A DNA stretch of 64,000 nucleotides from contig NZ_QBUD01000002.1 of the NCBI RefSeq assembly GCF_003058085.1, positions 558,001 through 622,000 of the forward strand, given 5' to 3'. The notes under the pieces are model-generated. The model saw only the letters and a list, made by a program, of their open reading frames with translations, did no database searches and had not been told where the DNA came from. How positions within the stretch are numbered: position 1 is the first letter of the stretch; every line of letters starts with the position of its first letter. This document shows positions 44,583 through 56,269 of the stretch, one piece after another. Position numbers and translations under genes: made by a program. Source of the DNA: Yoonia sediminilitoris (lineage in GTDB: Bacteria; Pseudomonadota; Alphaproteobacteria; Rhodobacterales; Rhodobacteraceae).

Positions 44583-46718
44583 ATGATGTTTAACGAAGTG
44601 AAAAAATCAATGCAGTGGGGCGAAGATACGCTCACACTGGAAACGGGCAAGGTTGCCCGCCAAGCCGATGGCTCTGTCATCGCAACGCTGGGCGAAACCA
44701 GCGTCATGGCCAACGTGACTTTCGCACGTGCCCAAAAGCCTGGTCAGGACTTCTTTCCGCTGACCGTCCACTACCAAGAGAAATACTACGCCGCCGGTAA
44801 AGTACCTGGCGGCTTTTTCAAGCGCGAAGCACGTCCCACTGAAAAAGAGACGCTGACAGCCCGCCTGATAGACCGCCCCATTCGCCCCCTGTTCGTCCCG
44901 GGCTTCAAGAACGAAGTGCTGGTGATGTGTACGGTCCTGTCGCATGACATGGTCAATGACCCTGACATGGTTGCGATGATTGCGGCCTCTGCCGCGCTGA
45001 CCATTTCGGGCGCGCCATTCATGGGCCCGATTGCGGCCTGCCGTGTGGGCTTTGTCGATGGCGACTACATTCTGAATCCTGAAATCGACGACATGCACAA
45101 CCTGCGCATGAACCCCGAGCAGCGTTTGGACCTTGTTGTCGCGGGCACCAAAGACGCCGTGATGATGGTGGAATCAGAAGCCTACGAACTGTCCGAGGAT
45201 GAAATGCTGGGTGCGGTGAAATTTGCCCACGACAGCATCCAGCCGGTGATCGACCTGATCATCGATCTGGCAGAAGAATGTGCCAAAGAGCCGTTTGATT
45301 TCCAGCTTGTCGACTATTCCGATCTGTCCGCAGCCGTAAAGGCCGCTGGCGAAGAGAAGATGCGCGCCGCATACGCGATCACCGACAAGCAGGAACGCAC
45401 AAGCGCTGTTGCTGCGGCCAAGGCAGAGATCATTGAATCACTGACCGAAGAGCAGCAGGAAGACGGCAACCTTGGCGCGGCGCTGAAGAAGCTGGAATCC
45501 AGCGTGCTGCGCGGCGATGTTGTCAAGAACGGCAAGCGGATCGATGGTCGTGCGCTTGACACCATTCGCCCCATCGTTTCAGAAACCGGTATTCTGCCAC
45601 GGACCCATGGGTCGGCGTTGTTTACGCGCGGCGAAACCCAGGGTCTGGTTGTGACCACATTGGGCACCGGCGATGATGAGCAGATGATCGACGCGCTGAC
45701 CGGCATGTATAAGTCGAACTTCATGCTGCATTATAACTTCCCACCCTACTCGGTTGGTGAAGTGGGCCGCGTATCCGGCCCCGGCCGTCGCGAAATCGGT
45801 CATGGTAAACTGGCTTGGCGCGCGCTTCAGGCGGTTCTGCCTGCGGCAACCGACTTCCCCTACACCATCCGCGTCGTGTCCGAGATCACTGAATCAAACG
45901 GCTCATCCTCGATGGCGTCTGTTTGTGGTGGCTCCTTGTCGATGATGGACGCTGGTGTGCCTTTGAAAGCGCCGGTTGCCGGTGTGGCCATGGGTCTGGT
46001 GATGGAAGACGACGGCGAATATGCCATCCTGTCTGACATCTTGGGTGACGAAGACCACCTTGGCGACATGGACTTCAAGGTGGCTGGTACCGAAAACGGC
46101 ATCACGTCCTTGCAGATGGACATCAAGATCGCTGGCATCACGCCAGAGATCATGTCCAAGGCGCTGGAGCAGGCCAAGGCAGGCCGTCTGCATATCCTGA
46201 ACGAGATGGGCAAAGCCCTGACCGGTGCGCAGGAATTCAGCGTACACGCCCCCAAGATCGAGACCATGCAGATCCCGACCGACAAGATCCGTGAAGTGAT
46301 CGGATCAGGCGGTAAGGTCATCCGTGAAATCGTGGAAACATCCGGTGCCAAGGTCGATATCAACGACGACGGTGTGATCAAGCTGGCATCCAACGATGCC
46401 GAGGCGATCAAGAAAGCCTATGACATGATCCACTCGATCGTGGCCGAACCCGAAGAGGGCGTGATTTACAAAGGCAAAGTTGTGAAGCTGGTCGACTTTG
46501 GCGCTTTTGTGAACTTCTTTGGCAAGCGCGACGGTCTGGTCCACGTGTCCCAGATCGAAAACCGCCGTTTGAACCATCCTTCCGATGTTCTCAAAGAAGG
46601 TCAGGAAGTCTGGGTCAAGCTGCTGGGATTTGATGATCGTGGCAAGGTGCGTCTGGCCATGAAGATGGTCGATCAGGAAACCGGCAAGGAAATCACCAAA
46701 GAAGAAGCAGCTGAATAA
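44583..46718 (+). CDS. pnp: Polyribonucleotide nucleotidyltransferase (PNPase)
   Basis: A 711-residue phosphorolytic 3'-5' exoribonuclease, part of the RNA degradosome. It has two RNase PH-like domains ([20 protein letters not shown] near residue 19; [20 protein letters not shown] near 322), an alpha-helical linker, then KH ([20 protein letters not shown]) and S1 ([20 protein letters not shown]) RNA-binding domains. Length is typical. AGGAAAAC precedes paired ATGs at 44583 and 44586. Two hairpins follow the stop. Confidence 0.98.
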   Translation: MMFNEVKKSMQWGEDTLTLETGKVARQADGSVIATLGETSVMANVTFARAQKPGQDFFPLTVHYQEKYYAAGKVPGGFFKREARPTEKETLTARLIDRPIRPLFVPGFKNEVLVMCTVLSHDMVNDPDMVAMIAASAALTISGAPFMGPIAACRVGFVDGDYILNPEIDDMHNLRMNPEQRLDLVVAGTKDAVMMVESEAYELSEDEMLGAVKFAHDSIQPVIDLIIDLAEECAKEPFDFQLVDYSDLSAAVKAAGEEKMRAAYAITDKQERTSAVAAAKAEIIESLTEEQQEDGNLGAALKKLESSVLRGDVVKNGKRIDGRALDTIRPIVSETGILPRTHGSALFTRGETQGLVVTTLGTGDDEQMIDALTGMYKSNFMLHYNFPPYSVGEVGRVSGPGRREIGHGKLAWRALQAVLPAATDFPYTIRVVSEITESNGSSSMASVCGGSLSMMDAGVPLKAPVAGVAMGLVMEDDGEYAILSDILGDEDHLGDMDFKVAGTENGITSLQMDIKIAGITPEIMSKALEQAKAGRLHILNEMGKALTGAQEFSVHAPKIETMQIPTDKIREVIGSGGKVIREIVETSGAKVDINDDGVIKLASNDAEAIKKAYDMIHSIVAEPEEGVIYKGKVVKLVDFGAFVNFFGKRDGLVHVSQIENRRLNHPSDVLKEGQEVWVKLLGFDDRGKVRLAMKMVDQETGKEITKEEAAE

Positions 46719-46723
46719 GCCGC

Positions 46724-46743
46724 CTCCCGGAGTTATCCGGGAG
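46724..46743 (+). other. Short hairpin directly after pnp
   Basis: CTCCCGG-N6-CCGGGAG forms a 7-base-pair stem 6 bases after the pnp stop. No T-run follows, so it is more likely a 3'-end stabilising hairpin than a terminator. The true terminator follows 17 bases further on. Confidence 0.6.
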
Positions 46744-46760
46744 CTTTGACAAACCTAAGG

Positions 46761-46789
46761 CCCCGGCAGAAATGCCGGGGTCTTTTTCT
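46761..46789 (+). terminator. Intrinsic terminator after pnp
   Basis: CCCCGGCA-GAAA-TGCCGGGG forms a perfect 8-base-pair stem with a GAAA tetraloop, followed by TCTTTTTCT. It is a standard Rho-independent terminator for the plus-strand pnp transcript. Confidence 0.95.
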
Positions 46790-47183
46790 GTAGGAGATTT
46801 CGCTCGTCTGGCGGGAGTCGCAACAAATGCCCTCCCGTGGGGGAAGTCGGGCATGCCGCATGTGCGCCGGCTGCAGCGTGTCGGCGATGTTCTTCGTTGA
46901 GCAAGTGGCAGCTTCGGTCCGCGTGCTGCAAATCCTGACCTCAGCCGAAAAAGGCAGAAAGATCGCCCCGCGTGAACTCAGAGGCCTTTGCCAGACCGCG
47001 CGGCCATATCCGTTGTTACCTGCCTGAAACCGTCGCCATTTCGCAGGCGCAACTGCGCGCACAAAACATCTGTGGAAAATGTCGGCTGACGGCCTTAACC
47101 AACTGTTAAAAAAACGCAGGAATTCGAGGGCATCATGCGCTACACGCGTCACTTGGGAGGGTCTTTGAAATGAAGGTGTCGGT
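46790..47183. other. Intergenic region between pnp and a small hypothetical gene
   Basis: This 394-base stretch has no convincing gene. Near 47093-47113 TTAACCAACTGTTAAAAAAA may be promoter DNA. At 47170 an ATG with a good ribosome-binding site (GGGAGGGT) opens a five-codon frame (MKVSV) that stops at 47185-47187, overlapping the ATG at 47184. This could be a coupling leader for the next frame. Confidence 0.4.
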
Positions 47184-47558
47184 ATGACAACTGCAAGTTT
47201 GCAACGATCAAGACGATCATCGGATCAGTCATCAGGGCGCCGCAAGCAAGATCACGCAGAACCATACAGCACAGGGCGCGAGCGGCGCGGTCCTCCGTTG
47301 CAGACAAATGCATCGGCTCAGTCGGTCGTCATGGCCTGTTTGACAATGCCGGTGGCAGAAACACCGCCCGCGCAGGCAGTTGATGCTTACGCAAAGGCCA
47401 CGCCGCTAAAGACGTCCCAAAAGATCGCGCACGAGGCTTTCTTGCGTGATGCGGAGCTTCAGTATCAAGCGGCGCAGAAAGCATGGGCGTTCGAGCGGCG
47501 CACAGGTAAGAAGCCCCGTGCAATCGATGTGGAGTATGCGGAGTTCATTGACCTTTGA
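47184..47558 (+). CDS. Small hypothetical protein
   Basis: A 124-residue frame. The N-terminal half is basic and low in complexity (many Arg, Ser, Gln). The C-terminal half looks like a genuine helical protein (KTSQKIAHEAFLRDAELQYQ and AWAFERRTGKKPRAIDVEYA). An internal ATG at 47331 would give a 75-residue protein covering just this part. I do not recognise a family. It lies between the pnp terminator and the ATP synthase operon, on the same strand, and could share a transcript with atpH only by read-through. Confidence 0.5.
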   Translation: MTTASLQRSRRSSDQSSGRRKQDHAEPYSTGRERRGPPLQTNASAQSVVMACLTMPVAETPPAQAVDAYAKATPLKTSQKIAHEAFLRDAELQYQAAQKAWAFERRTGKKPRAIDVEYAEFIDL

Positions 47559-47868
47559 TCCGCACAGTTTGCGACGGATGAAGCGGCGGGAACGACCTCA
47601 CGCACAAAATACAGGCAGCAATGCCCTGATGCGCAGCTTTCACTGCGTCAAATGCGCACCATATTCGCAAGAGCCGTCCCAAGCAGCACAGAACCCAAGA
47701 CAAAGCGGATGAATCTTGACGCTGAGTCCTTGCGACCCCATAGCACCTCTGCTACATCGCGCAGGATTTTGCCGCTCTCGTAAAGTACGGGGGCCAAACA
47801 ACTTGTCCATCCGTTGCCGCGTTTTCGGGGTGTCACGGGTCTGGACCCAAGACATCGGAAGGCTACAC
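47559..47868. other. Leader of the ATP synthase F1 operon
   Basis: This 310-base gap precedes atpH and should hold the atp promoter. No terminator or operator could be recognised. The minus strand is open from within atpH to 47648 (C-terminal hydrophobic FIRFVLGSVLLGTALANMVR), but start signals and codon bias are weak, so no gene is called. Confidence 0.45.
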
Positions 47869-48429
47869 GTGTCCGAAACTGCTGGTATTTCAACAGGCAT
47901 CGCGTCGCGCTATGCGACAGCTATGTTTGAGCTCGCCAAAGAAGGTGAGTCGATCAAAGCGCTCGAATCAGACGTCGCCGCTTTGGAAACCGCAATGTCC
48001 GAAAGTGCGGACTTGCGCACCTTGCTGAACTCTCCACTTTACAGCCGGGAAGAACAATCTGCTGCGATCACTGCGATCGCGGGGAAAATGGGACTTTCTG
48101 CCACGACAAGCAATGTGCTGGCCCTTCTGGCCTCCAAGCGCCGCTTGTTTGTGATGCCGCAACTTCTGTCCGTCCTCAAGGACATGCTGGCGGAAGAGCG
48201 TGGTGAAGTGACCGCCGAAGTCACGACTGCCAAGGCGCTGACCAAGGCACAGGCAGAAAAGCTGTCCAAGGCACTCAAGGCCCAAGTGGGCAAAACCATC
48301 ACCATCAAAGAAACCGTCGATGCATCCATCATCGGCGGTCTTATTGTCAAAGTGGGCTCCAAGATGATCGACACGTCGATCGCCTCCAAGCTCAACGCAC
48401 TCCAGAACACTATGAAAGAGGTCGGATAA
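47869..48429 (+). CDS. atpH: ATP synthase F1, delta subunit
   Basis: A 186-residue peripheral-stalk subunit that links the F1 head to the b subunits. It starts at a GTG at 47869 preceded by GGAAGG and reads [20 protein letters not shown]. The C-terminal family segment [20 protein letters not shown] and [17 protein letters not shown] confirms it. An ATG further upstream at 47716 is in frame, but the added residues do not match the family. It is the first gene of atpHAGDC and overlaps atpA by one base. The Fo genes are not here, as usual for alphaproteobacteria. Confidence 0.95.
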   Translation: MSETAGISTGIASRYATAMFELAKEGESIKALESDVAALETAMSESADLRTLLNSPLYSREEQSAAITAIAGKMGLSATTSNVLALLASKRRLFVMPQLLSVLKDMLAEERGEVTAEVTTAKALTKAQAEKLSKALKAQVGKTITIKETVDASIIGGLIVKVGSKMIDTSIASKLNALQNTMKEVG

Positions 48430-49967
48430 TGGCGATCCAAGCGTCTGAAATCTCTGCGATCCTGAAGGACCAGATCAAGAACTTCGGTCAAGAAGCCGAA
48501 GTGGCCGAAGTTGGCCGGGTACTGAGCGTTGGCGACGGGATCGCCCGCGTTTATGGGCTTGATAACGTACAGGCCGGTGAAATGGTCGAATTCCCTGGCG
48601 GCATTCGCGGGATGGCCCTGAACCTTGAAGCCGACAACGTCGGTGTTGTTATCTTTGGTTCTGACCGGGACATCAAAGAAGGCGACACCGTCAAGCGCAC
48701 CAAATCGATCGTTGACGTGCCTGTGGGTGACGAACTGCTTGGTCGCGTTGTTGACGGCCTTGGCAACCCGCTGGACGGCAAGGGTCCGATCAAGACCAAG
48801 ACGCGCGCGATTGCTGATAGCAAGGCGCCCGGCATTATCCCTCGCAAATCAGTTCACGAGCCAATGGCAACCGGTCTGAAGTCCGTCGACTCGATGATTC
48901 CCGTTGGCCGTGGTCAGCGCGAATTGATCATCGGCGACCGCCAGACAGGCAAGACAGCCATCGCTCTGGATACGATCCTGAACCAGAAGTCTTACAACGA
49001 CGCAGCCGGCGACGATGAAAGCCAGAAGCTTTACTGCGTCTATGTTGCGATTGGTCAAAAGCGTTCAACCGTGGCACAGCTGGTGAAAAAGCTCGAAGAG
49101 TCCGGCGCGATTGAATATTCAATCGTTGTTGCGGCGACCGCATCTGACCCAGCACCCATGCAGTTCCTTGCCCCCTATGCGGCGACTGCGATGGCTGAAC
49201 ATTTCCGCGACAATGGCCGCCACGCGCTGATCATCTATGATGACTTGTCCAAGCAGGCCGTGTCTTATCGCCAGATGTCACTGTTGCTGCGCCGCCCACC
49301 AGGGCGTGAAGCCTATCCTGGTGACGTTTTCTATCTTCACTCCCGCCTGCTGGAACGTTCTTGTAAGCTGAACGAAGACAACGGCTCCGGTTCTTTGACC
49401 GCGCTGCCAATCATTGAAACGCAAGGTGGGGACGTTTCGGCGTTTATTCCGACAAACGTGATTTCGATCACTGATGGTCAGATCTTCCTTGAAACGGACC
49501 TGTTCTTCCAGGGCATCCGCCCCGCTGTGAACACCGGTCTGTCGGTTTCTCGCGTTGGGTCGTCTGCGCAGACGAATTCAATGAAGTCCGTTGCGGGTCC
49601 TGTTAAGCTGGAACTGGCCCAGTACCGCGAAATGGCGGCCTTTGCGCAGTTTGGTTCTGACCTTGATGCCGCGACACAGCAGTTGCTGAACCGTGGTGCG
49701 CGTCTGACCGAATTGATGAAGCAGCCACAATATTCGCCGCTGACCAACGCCGAGATCGTCTGCGTCATCTATGCAGGCACCAAAGGCTACCTCGACAAAA
49801 TCGACGTCAAGCTGGTTGGCCGTTTCGAAGCTGGTCTTCTCAAGCATCTGCGGACAAACGCATCTGATGTTCTGGACTTCATCACAAAAGAAGACCCGAA
49901 GATCAAAGGCGAGGCCGAAGACAAGATCAAGGCCGCTATTGACGCATTCGCCAAAGATTTCGCCTGA
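48429..49967 (+). CDS. atpA: ATP synthase F1, alpha subunit
   Basis: A 512-residue non-catalytic nucleotide-binding subunit of the F1 hexamer. The P-loop [18 protein letters not shown] is at about residues 170-187. [19 protein letters not shown] and the ATP synthase alpha/beta signature [17 protein letters not shown] are present. The ATG shares one base with the atpH stop (TAATG), with GAGG upstream. Length is as expected. Confidence 0.98.
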   Translation: MAIQASEISAILKDQIKNFGQEAEVAEVGRVLSVGDGIARVYGLDNVQAGEMVEFPGGIRGMALNLEADNVGVVIFGSDRDIKEGDTVKRTKSIVDVPVGDELLGRVVDGLGNPLDGKGPIKTKTRAIADSKAPGIIPRKSVHEPMATGLKSVDSMIPVGRGQRELIIGDRQTGKTAIALDTILNQKSYNDAAGDDESQKLYCVYVAIGQKRSTVAQLVKKLEESGAIEYSIVVAATASDPAPMQFLAPYAATAMAEHFRDNGRHALIIYDDLSKQAVSYRQMSLLLRRPPGREAYPGDVFYLHSRLLERSCKLNEDNGSGSLTALPIIETQGGDVSAFIPTNVISITDGQIFLETDLFFQGIRPAVNTGLSVSRVGSSAQTNSMKSVAGPVKLELAQYREMAAFAQFGSDLDAATQQLLNRGARLTELMKQPQYSPLTNAEIVCVIYAGTKGYLDKIDVKLVGRFEAGLLKHLRTNASDVLDFITKEDPKIKGEAEDKIKAAIDAFAKDFA

Positions 49968-49988
49968 ACTCGGACATAGGAGCACCTT

Positions 49989-50861
49989 ATGCCTAGTCTT
50001 AAGGACCTAAAAAACAGGATCGAGTCGGTCAAATCGACCCGCAAGATCACCAAGGCCATGCAGATGGTCGCGGCCGCAAAACTGCGCCGCGCCCAAGATG
50101 CGGCCGAGGCATCGCGCCCCTACACAGAACGGTTCAACGCCGTGATGGCCGGGCTTGCCGCGTCGGTTGGCGGGTCAGATTCTGCGCCAAAGTTGCTGTC
50201 CGGTACGGGCAGCGATCAGGTGCAGCTTCTGATCGTCATGACCGCTGAACGCGGGCTGTGTGGCGGCTTTAACGGCAATATCGCCAAGTTGGCCCGTACA
50301 CATGCCAAGAATTTGCTGGCTGAAGGCAAGACGGTGAAGATCGTCACTGTGGGCAAGAAAGGCCGTGACGCGATCAAACGTGATCTGGGCGATTACTTTG
50401 TTGACCATGTGGATCTGACCCACGTCAAACGTGTCGGCTATGCTGACGCGCAAGAGATTGCCAAGAATATTCTGGCCCGCTTTGATGCAACTGAATTTGA
50501 CGTCGCCACGATCTTTTTCGCGCGTTTTGAAAATGTTGTGAGCCAGCACCCCACCGCCCAGCAAATCATCCCTGCCAAATTCGAACAGGCAGAAGATGCT
50601 GACGCGACGCTCTACGACTATGAGCCCGGTGAGGAAGAAATCCTTGCTGATCTGCTCCCCCGTGGTGTGGCCACCGCGATTTTCAGCGCGTTGTTGGAAA
50701 ATGCGGCCTCGGAACAGGGCGCACGGATGTCCGCCATGGACAACGCGACACGCAACGCCGGTGAGATGATCGACAAGCTGACAATCGAGTTCAACCGCTC
50801 GCGTCAGGCCGTCATCACCAACGAGCTGATTGAAATTATTTCGGGCGCGGAAGCGCTCTAG
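49989..50861 (+). CDS. atpG: ATP synthase F1, gamma subunit
   Basis: A 290-residue rotor-shaft subunit. The N-terminal coiled-coil segment [20 protein letters not shown] then [16 protein letters not shown] and the C-terminal [20 protein letters not shown] then [20 protein letters not shown] are diagnostic for the family. AGGAG precedes the ATG. It lies 21 bases after atpA and 18 before atpD. Confidence 0.97.
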   Translation: MPSLKDLKNRIESVKSTRKITKAMQMVAAAKLRRAQDAAEASRPYTERFNAVMAGLAASVGGSDSAPKLLSGTGSDQVQLLIVMTAERGLCGGFNGNIAKLARTHAKNLLAEGKTVKIVTVGKKGRDAIKRDLGDYFVDHVDLTHVKRVGYADAQEIAKNILARFDATEFDVATIFFARFENVVSQHPTAQQIIPAKFEQAEDADATLYDYEPGEEEILADLLPRGVATAIFSALLENAASEQGARMSAMDNATRNAGEMIDKLTIEFNRSRQAVITNELIEIISGAEAL

Positions 50862-52304
<1,443 letters not shown>

Positions 52305-52328
52305 GTCTGGGCGTAAGGAGAAGCCGAT

Positions 52329-52754
52329 ATGGCAAACCTACAATTCGATCTCGTCTCACCCGAACGCCGTCTGGCGTCGGTTGAGGCATCCGAAGTCCAG
52401 ATCCCCGGTGCAGATGGCGACATGACTGCAATGGCAAACCACGCCCCCACGATCACAACATTGCGCCCTGGCGTCTTGCGCGTGGTCCATGGGTCAGAGA
52501 CTGACGAATATGTCGTCTCTGGCGGGTTCGCCGAAATCACCGCCACGGGCGTGTCGGTTCTTGCAGAACAGGCACTGCCAAAGGGTGAGGTCACGCAAGA
52601 GGTGTTTAGCAAGATGGTCGCGGACGCAAAAGCTGCCCACGGTCTTGCCAAGGAAACCTTCAAGAACGAGCCCGGCCCTGTTGATGATGCAGCCAAGCTG
52701 TTGTCGGACATGGTGGCCATCGGTGGGCATATCGGACTGACAGCCGACGACTGA
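52329..52754 (+). CDS. atpC: ATP synthase F1, epsilon subunit
   Basis: A 141-residue central-stalk subunit. The N-terminal beta-barrel reads [60 protein letters not shown]. The C-terminal helical part is short and does not show the classic DELRA motif, as in other Rhodobacterales. TAAGGAG precedes the ATG. It closes the atp operon and is followed by an intrinsic terminator. Confidence 0.95.
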   Translation: MANLQFDLVSPERRLASVEASEVQIPGADGDMTAMANHAPTITTLRPGVLRVVHGSETDEYVVSGGFAEITATGVSVLAEQALPKGEVTQEVFSKMVADAKAAHGLAKETFKNEPGPVDDAAKLLSDMVAIGGHIGLTADD

Positions 52755-52773
52755 ATAGGCAAAAATGTTAAAT

Positions 52774-52800
52774 AAAGGCTCCGCTTTGCGGGGCCTTTTT
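52774..52800 (+). terminator. Intrinsic terminator after atpC
   Basis: GGCTCCGC-TTT-GCGGGGCC forms an 8-base-pair stem (one wobble pair) followed by five T residues. It lies 22 bases after the atpC stop and ends the atpHAGDC transcript. Confidence 0.92.
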
Positions 52801-52874
52801 CGTTTCGGGTCGTCATTTGTAAAGAAAGCTGGGATAAACCCTATGGGGTTGTTTTCAAGAGGCCGCCAAAGGCG

Positions 52875-53225
52875 ATGCGCAGATTAAACAGTGGCACAAT
52901 CGGGATCGATCACGGGGACGTGGTCATGTTTTCCGACTTTGAGCATGATGGCGATATGTGGCGGGGCGAGGGCCCGCGCCAGTCGCGCGAAAACGTCACC
53001 TTTTCAATACCCTATGCGACTCCGCCCCATGTTCAGGTGTGTATTTCCATGTGGGATATTTCCAACAAAACCAACATCAGGGCCGACGTTCAGGCCGAGA
53101 ACATAACCGTACAGGGATTTGAGATTGTGTTCCGGACATGGGCCGACACACAAGTCGCGCGTGTGCGTGTCGCGTGGACCTCCATCGGTGAATTGTCCAA
53201 TGATGACGGCTGGGACCTGTATTAG
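52875..53225 (+). CDS. H-type lectin domain protein
   Basis: A 116-residue protein that is almost entirely one H-type lectin domain (Helix pomatia agglutinin-like fold, usually binding N-acetylgalactosamine or related sugars). Visible family pattern: VMFSDFEHDGDMW, then VTFSIPYATPPHVQVCISMW, DISNKTNIRADVQAENITVQ with GFEIVFRTWADTQVARVRVA and WTSIGEL. No signal peptide is seen, so where it would meet sugars is unclear. It lies 121 bases after atpC behind the atp terminator and may have its own promoter. The function in the bacterium is unknown. Confidence 0.85.
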   Translation: MRRLNSGTIGIDHGDVVMFSDFEHDGDMWRGEGPRQSRENVTFSIPYATPPHVQVCISMWDISNKTNIRADVQAENITVQGFEIVFRTWADTQVARVRVAWTSIGELSNDDGWDLY

Positions 53226-53302
53226 CGCACATCGCGCGGTCAGGAACAACGGTTGCACCCCAACTGAAGGCCATACGGCGGCCATTGACAATGCACCCGG
53301 GC

Positions 53303-53320
53303 TTCCAGATATTTTTGGCC
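53303..53320. repeat. Degenerate, inverted copy of the REP-like core
   Basis: The minus strand reads GGCCAAAAATATC, 13 bases shared with the 22-base block at 1682-1703 and 6779-6800, next to C/G-rich flanks. It lies between the lectin and DUF1330 genes. It is probably a partial member of the same repeat family. Confidence 0.4.
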
Positions 53321-53389
53321 GGATGGGCAATCATCGGCTCTGACCATCGAAACGCGCATCCCGAACGCGCAAGAAAGGACTGCTGCAGC

Positions 53390-53683
53390 ATGACCGCATT
53401 CGTCATTGGCCAAATGCAAATTCATAGCCGGGACTGGATGGAAGAGTATTTTGCCAAAATTCCTACAGTCGTTTCGGATCACAAGGGTAAGTTTTTGGTG
53501 CGCGGCGGCGACCCCTCCCTCCTGGAGGGCGAAGACCCGCTACCGGACGCGGCATTCGTTATTCAATTCCCTGATAGAGAACACGCGCAGCAATTCTGGA
53601 ATTCTGACGACTTTCAAACGCTCGCGGTCCTGCGGCGGTCAGGGTCCAGGCTCAACGCCATACTCGTCGACAAGTTGGGCTGA
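53390..53683 (+). CDS. DUF1330 family protein
   Basis: A 97-residue protein of the dimeric alpha-beta barrel type. DUF1330 features are YFAKIPTVVSDHKGKFLVRG near the N terminus and AAFVIQFPDREHAQQFWNSD. The ATG at 53390 follows AAAGGA. No enzymatic role is established for the family. It lies alone between the lectin gene and convergent prs. Confidence 0.85.
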   Translation: MTAFVIGQMQIHSRDWMEEYFAKIPTVVSDHKGKFLVRGGDPSLLEGEDPLPDAAFVIQFPDREHAQQFWNSDDFQTLAVLRRSGSRLNAILVDKLG

Positions 53684-53752
53684 ACTTAACGAAAGACAGA
53701 TTTCACCTGCCCCAAGCCCACCGTCCGACAAACGTCCGGATCGCAAAGCAAA

Positions 53753-54772
53753 CTATTCTGCGGCGTAGAGCCCCTCGTAGATCGGGCCCAGCGTTTTATG
53801 GTCAAACAGAGAGGATACAGAGGTGCCGTTCCATGTGTTCAGGATCGCCTGGGCGAACATGGGTGCGGTGGGCACGATGCGGATGTTCTTGGCCGCCTTG
53901 ACTGCCGGCGTTGCGGCGATTGTGTCAGTAATCACAAGGTTTTTCATGACAGATTTCTTGATCCGGTCGACCGCAGGGCCCGACAGCACACCGTGGGTGA
54001 TGTAGGAATGGACTTCTTTGGCACCATTTTCGACCAGAACCTCTGCCGCCTTGCACAATGTGCCAGCCGTATCGACGATGTCATCGACAATAATGCAGAC
54101 CTTGTCTTTTACGTCGCCAATCACAGTCATCTCGGCCACTTCGCCCGGCTTGCCCCGGCGTTTGTCCACGATCGACAGGGGGGCACCGATACGTTGCGCC
54201 AGATCGCGGGCACGCGTCACGCCACCAACGTCAGGCGACACCACCATTACCTGATCCAGTTTACCCCGGAAGTGGTGCATCGCATCCAGCGCATAAATCG
54301 GCGATGCATAGAGGTTGTCCACCGGAATATCGAAAAAACCCTGAATTTGCGTAGCGTGCAAATCCAGGGTGAGAACGCGTTCGATGCCTGCTTCGACAAT
54401 CATGTTTGACACAAGCTTGGCTGTGATCGGTGTGCGCGCCTTTGAGCGGCGATCCTGTCGGGCATAGCCGAAATAGGGAATAACCGCCGTGATGCGTGCT
54501 GCCGACGACCGGCGCAGCGCATCCGCGATGATCAAAAGCTCCATCAGGTTGTCATTGGCAGGGTTTGATGTGGGTTGGACGATGAACATATCCTCACCAC
54601 GTACATTTTCGAACACCTCAACGAAAATCTCGCCATCGTTGAAACGTTCGACCCGGGCATCACACAGGCCCACCTCCATCCCGCGATGCATCGACATCCG
54701 GCGGGCAATTGCGGTGGCAAGCGGCTGATTTGCGTTGCCGGAAATCAGCTTTGGCTCGATCATTGTGGGCAT
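53753..54772 (-). CDS. prs: Ribose-phosphate pyrophosphokinase
   Basis: A 339-residue enzyme that makes PRPP from ribose 5-phosphate and ATP, the precursor for nucleotides, histidine and tryptophan. Family segments: [40 protein letters not shown], the [20 protein letters not shown] region, and the PRPP-binding [20 protein letters not shown]. It is slightly longer at the N terminus than E. coli Prs; an internal ATG nine bases later is an alternative start. It is transcribed away from the isomerase-hydrolase pair. Confidence 0.97.
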   Translation of the reverse strand: MPTMIEPKLISGNANQPLATAIARRMSMHRGMEVGLCDARVERFNDGEIFVEVFENVRGEDMFIVQPTSNPANDNLMELLIIADALRRSSAARITAVIPYFGYARQDRRSKARTPITAKLVSNMIVEAGIERVLTLDLHATQIQGFFDIPVDNLYASPIYALDAMHHFRGKLDQVMVVSPDVGGVTRARDLAQRIGAPLSIVDKRRGKPGEVAEMTVIGDVKDKVCIIVDDIVDTAGTLCKAAEVLVENGAKEVHSYITHGVLSGPAVDRIKKSVMKNLVITDTIAATPAVKAAKNIRIVPTAPMFAQAILNTWNGTSVSSLFDHKTLGPIYEGLYAAE

Positions 54773-54884
54773 GAAAGGAATGCTTTGGCAGAAGGCCTGT
54801 TAAGGTAACAGAATCGTGGCGTTGACTCCGGTTAGCACAGGGTTACGGTCGCGCAAAGAATTCGTGCGCCTCAGGAGGCTACAA

Positions 54885-55484
54885 ATGCCACACATAGATT
54901 ACTACTTTGCAACAATCTCTCCTTTTACCTACCTATGCGGGATCAGGCCACAAGAGATTGCAACCAAAAACGGCGCGACGATCAAATATAAGCCAGTTGA
55001 TATTATGGCGCTGTTTGCGCGCACAGGCGGCACAGCCCTGAAGGACCGCCACCCCAACCGGCAGGAATACCGTCTGCAGGATATGGTCCGGCGCGCCAAG
55101 CGCTGCAACTTGCCGCTCAACCCCAAGCCGATGTTCTGGCCCACGAATGCCGCCCCGTCCGCCTATGCCATCATTGCCGCCCAAAACGCAGGTGGTGGCG
55201 ATCTTGCGAAGCTGGTGCATCTGTTTGGAGCAGCCTGCTGGGCTGATGAGCGTGACATCAGCCAAGACGACACGATCCGCGATTGCCTGACGCAGGCGGG
55301 ATTTGACCCCGACCTTGCTGACAAGGATATGATGACCAGCGCCGATACCTTCGCCCGCAATCTTGAGGATGCGGTCAGCGCGGGTGTTTTCGGGGCGCCT
55401 TTCTTTATCACGGACACCGATCAGCGGTTCTGGGGTGAAGACAGGCTGGATGATCTGGACGCAACGCTTTCCGGGACCCTTTAG
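54885..55484 (+). CDS. 2-hydroxychromene-2-carboxylate isomerase-like protein (DsbA fold)
   Basis: A 199-residue thioredoxin-fold protein of the HCCA isomerase / kappa-class glutathione transferase type. It begins MPHIDYYFATISPFTYLCG, where the Ser-Pro segment marks the active-site helix, and continues with KPVDIMALFARTGG and GVFGAPFFITDTDQRFWGED. AGGAGG precedes the ATG at 54885. Such enzymes use glutathione in aromatic breakdown (naphthalene-like pathways), but many genomic copies have unknown substrates. It overlaps the next gene by one base. Confidence 0.87.
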   Translation: MPHIDYYFATISPFTYLCGIRPQEIATKNGATIKYKPVDIMALFARTGGTALKDRHPNRQEYRLQDMVRRAKRCNLPLNPKPMFWPTNAAPSAYAIIAAQNAGGGDLAKLVHLFGAACWADERDISQDDTIRDCLTQAGFDPDLADKDMMTSADTFARNLEDAVSAGVFGAPFFITDTDQRFWGEDRLDDLDATLSGTL

Positions 55485-56269
55485 TGCCGCTGATCGCGGG
55501 GCATGATATCCATGTTGTAAGGAAGGGGGCAGGGGCACCTGCGGTCATGGTGCACGGTGCGCTTGTCCGGCAAGATGCGTTTCTGCCTTTGGCCAACTTG
55601 CTGGACCACCAGACCACGCTGTTTGATCTTCCCGGTCATGGGCGTAGTAGCGATTGGGACAATACCAGTGAATACCAAGCCCTCGTCGCGCGCATTGCAG
55701 CGACCCTTTGCAACGGTCCGGTTCATCTGATCGGGCATTCCTTCGGGGCAACTGCTGCGCTGCGGATTGCTGTCGAGCGGCCAGAGCTTGTCAGTCGCCT
55801 GACCCTGATTGAACCCGTCTATTTTGCGGCGGCGAAGGGGTGTGCTGCGCACCGCGCCCACACGCTGTCGTTCCGTCCGTTTTTATCGGCGATGTTGTCA
55901 GCCGACGAAACCGCTGCGGCAGCTATTTTTAACGATCTTTGGGGCGACAGGCTGTGGCAGGATCTGTCACCGCGCAGGCAGGCGGAATCATCCCATCGCA
56001 TACATCTGATCGTGGCGGGTGCTGCGGCGATAGAGCAAGACGCAGACGGCATTACGTCTCCTGACCGGCTGAGCGCGCTGGAGATGCCTGTCACTCTGAT
56101 CCGAGGCGCACGATCACCTGCGATTATTCAGGCGATACATGATGCGCTGGGCGCGTCGATCACGCAGGCAACTGACCATGTGGTCGCAGGGGCAGGGCAT
56201 ATGCTGCCCATGACCCACACCGATCAGGTTGCCGCGATTATCCGCGCAGCAGATCCAGAAACTGCGTAA
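55484..56269 (+). CDS. Alpha/beta hydrolase
   Basis: A 261-residue hydrolase with the nucleophile elbow GHSFG (about residues 85-89), the oxyanion segment MVHGALV, FDLPGHGRS, and the catalytic histidine in AGAGHMLPMTH. It starts at a GTG that shares one base with the stop of the HCCA-isomerase-like gene, so the two are probably translated together and may act in one pathway. The substrate is not predictable. Its 3' end overlaps the threonine aldolase gene on the opposite strand by 32 bases. Confidence 0.85.
   Translation: MPLIAGHDIHVVRKGAGAPAVMVHGALVRQDAFLPLANLLDHQTTLFDLPGHGRSSDWDNTSEYQALVARIAATLCNGPVHLIGHSFGATAALRIAVERPELVSRLTLIEPVYFAAAKGCAAHRAHTLSFRPFLSAMLSADETAAAAIFNDLWGDRLWQDLSPRRQAESSHRIHLIVAGAAAIEQDADGITSPDRLSALEMPVTLIRGARSPAIIQAIHDALGASITQATDHVVAGAGHMLPMTHTDQVAAIIRAADPETA

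Noticed and set aside
46733-47152. A 139-codon minus-strand frame downstream of pnp
   Set aside because: It runs through the pnp terminator hairpin and has no recognisable protein pattern.
47648-47893. Minus-strand frame opposite the atp leader with a hydrophobic C terminus
   Set aside because: It begins inside atpH at a TTG, has no ribosome-binding site and weaker third-position G/C than real genes nearby. It could be a decayed gene but cannot be supported.
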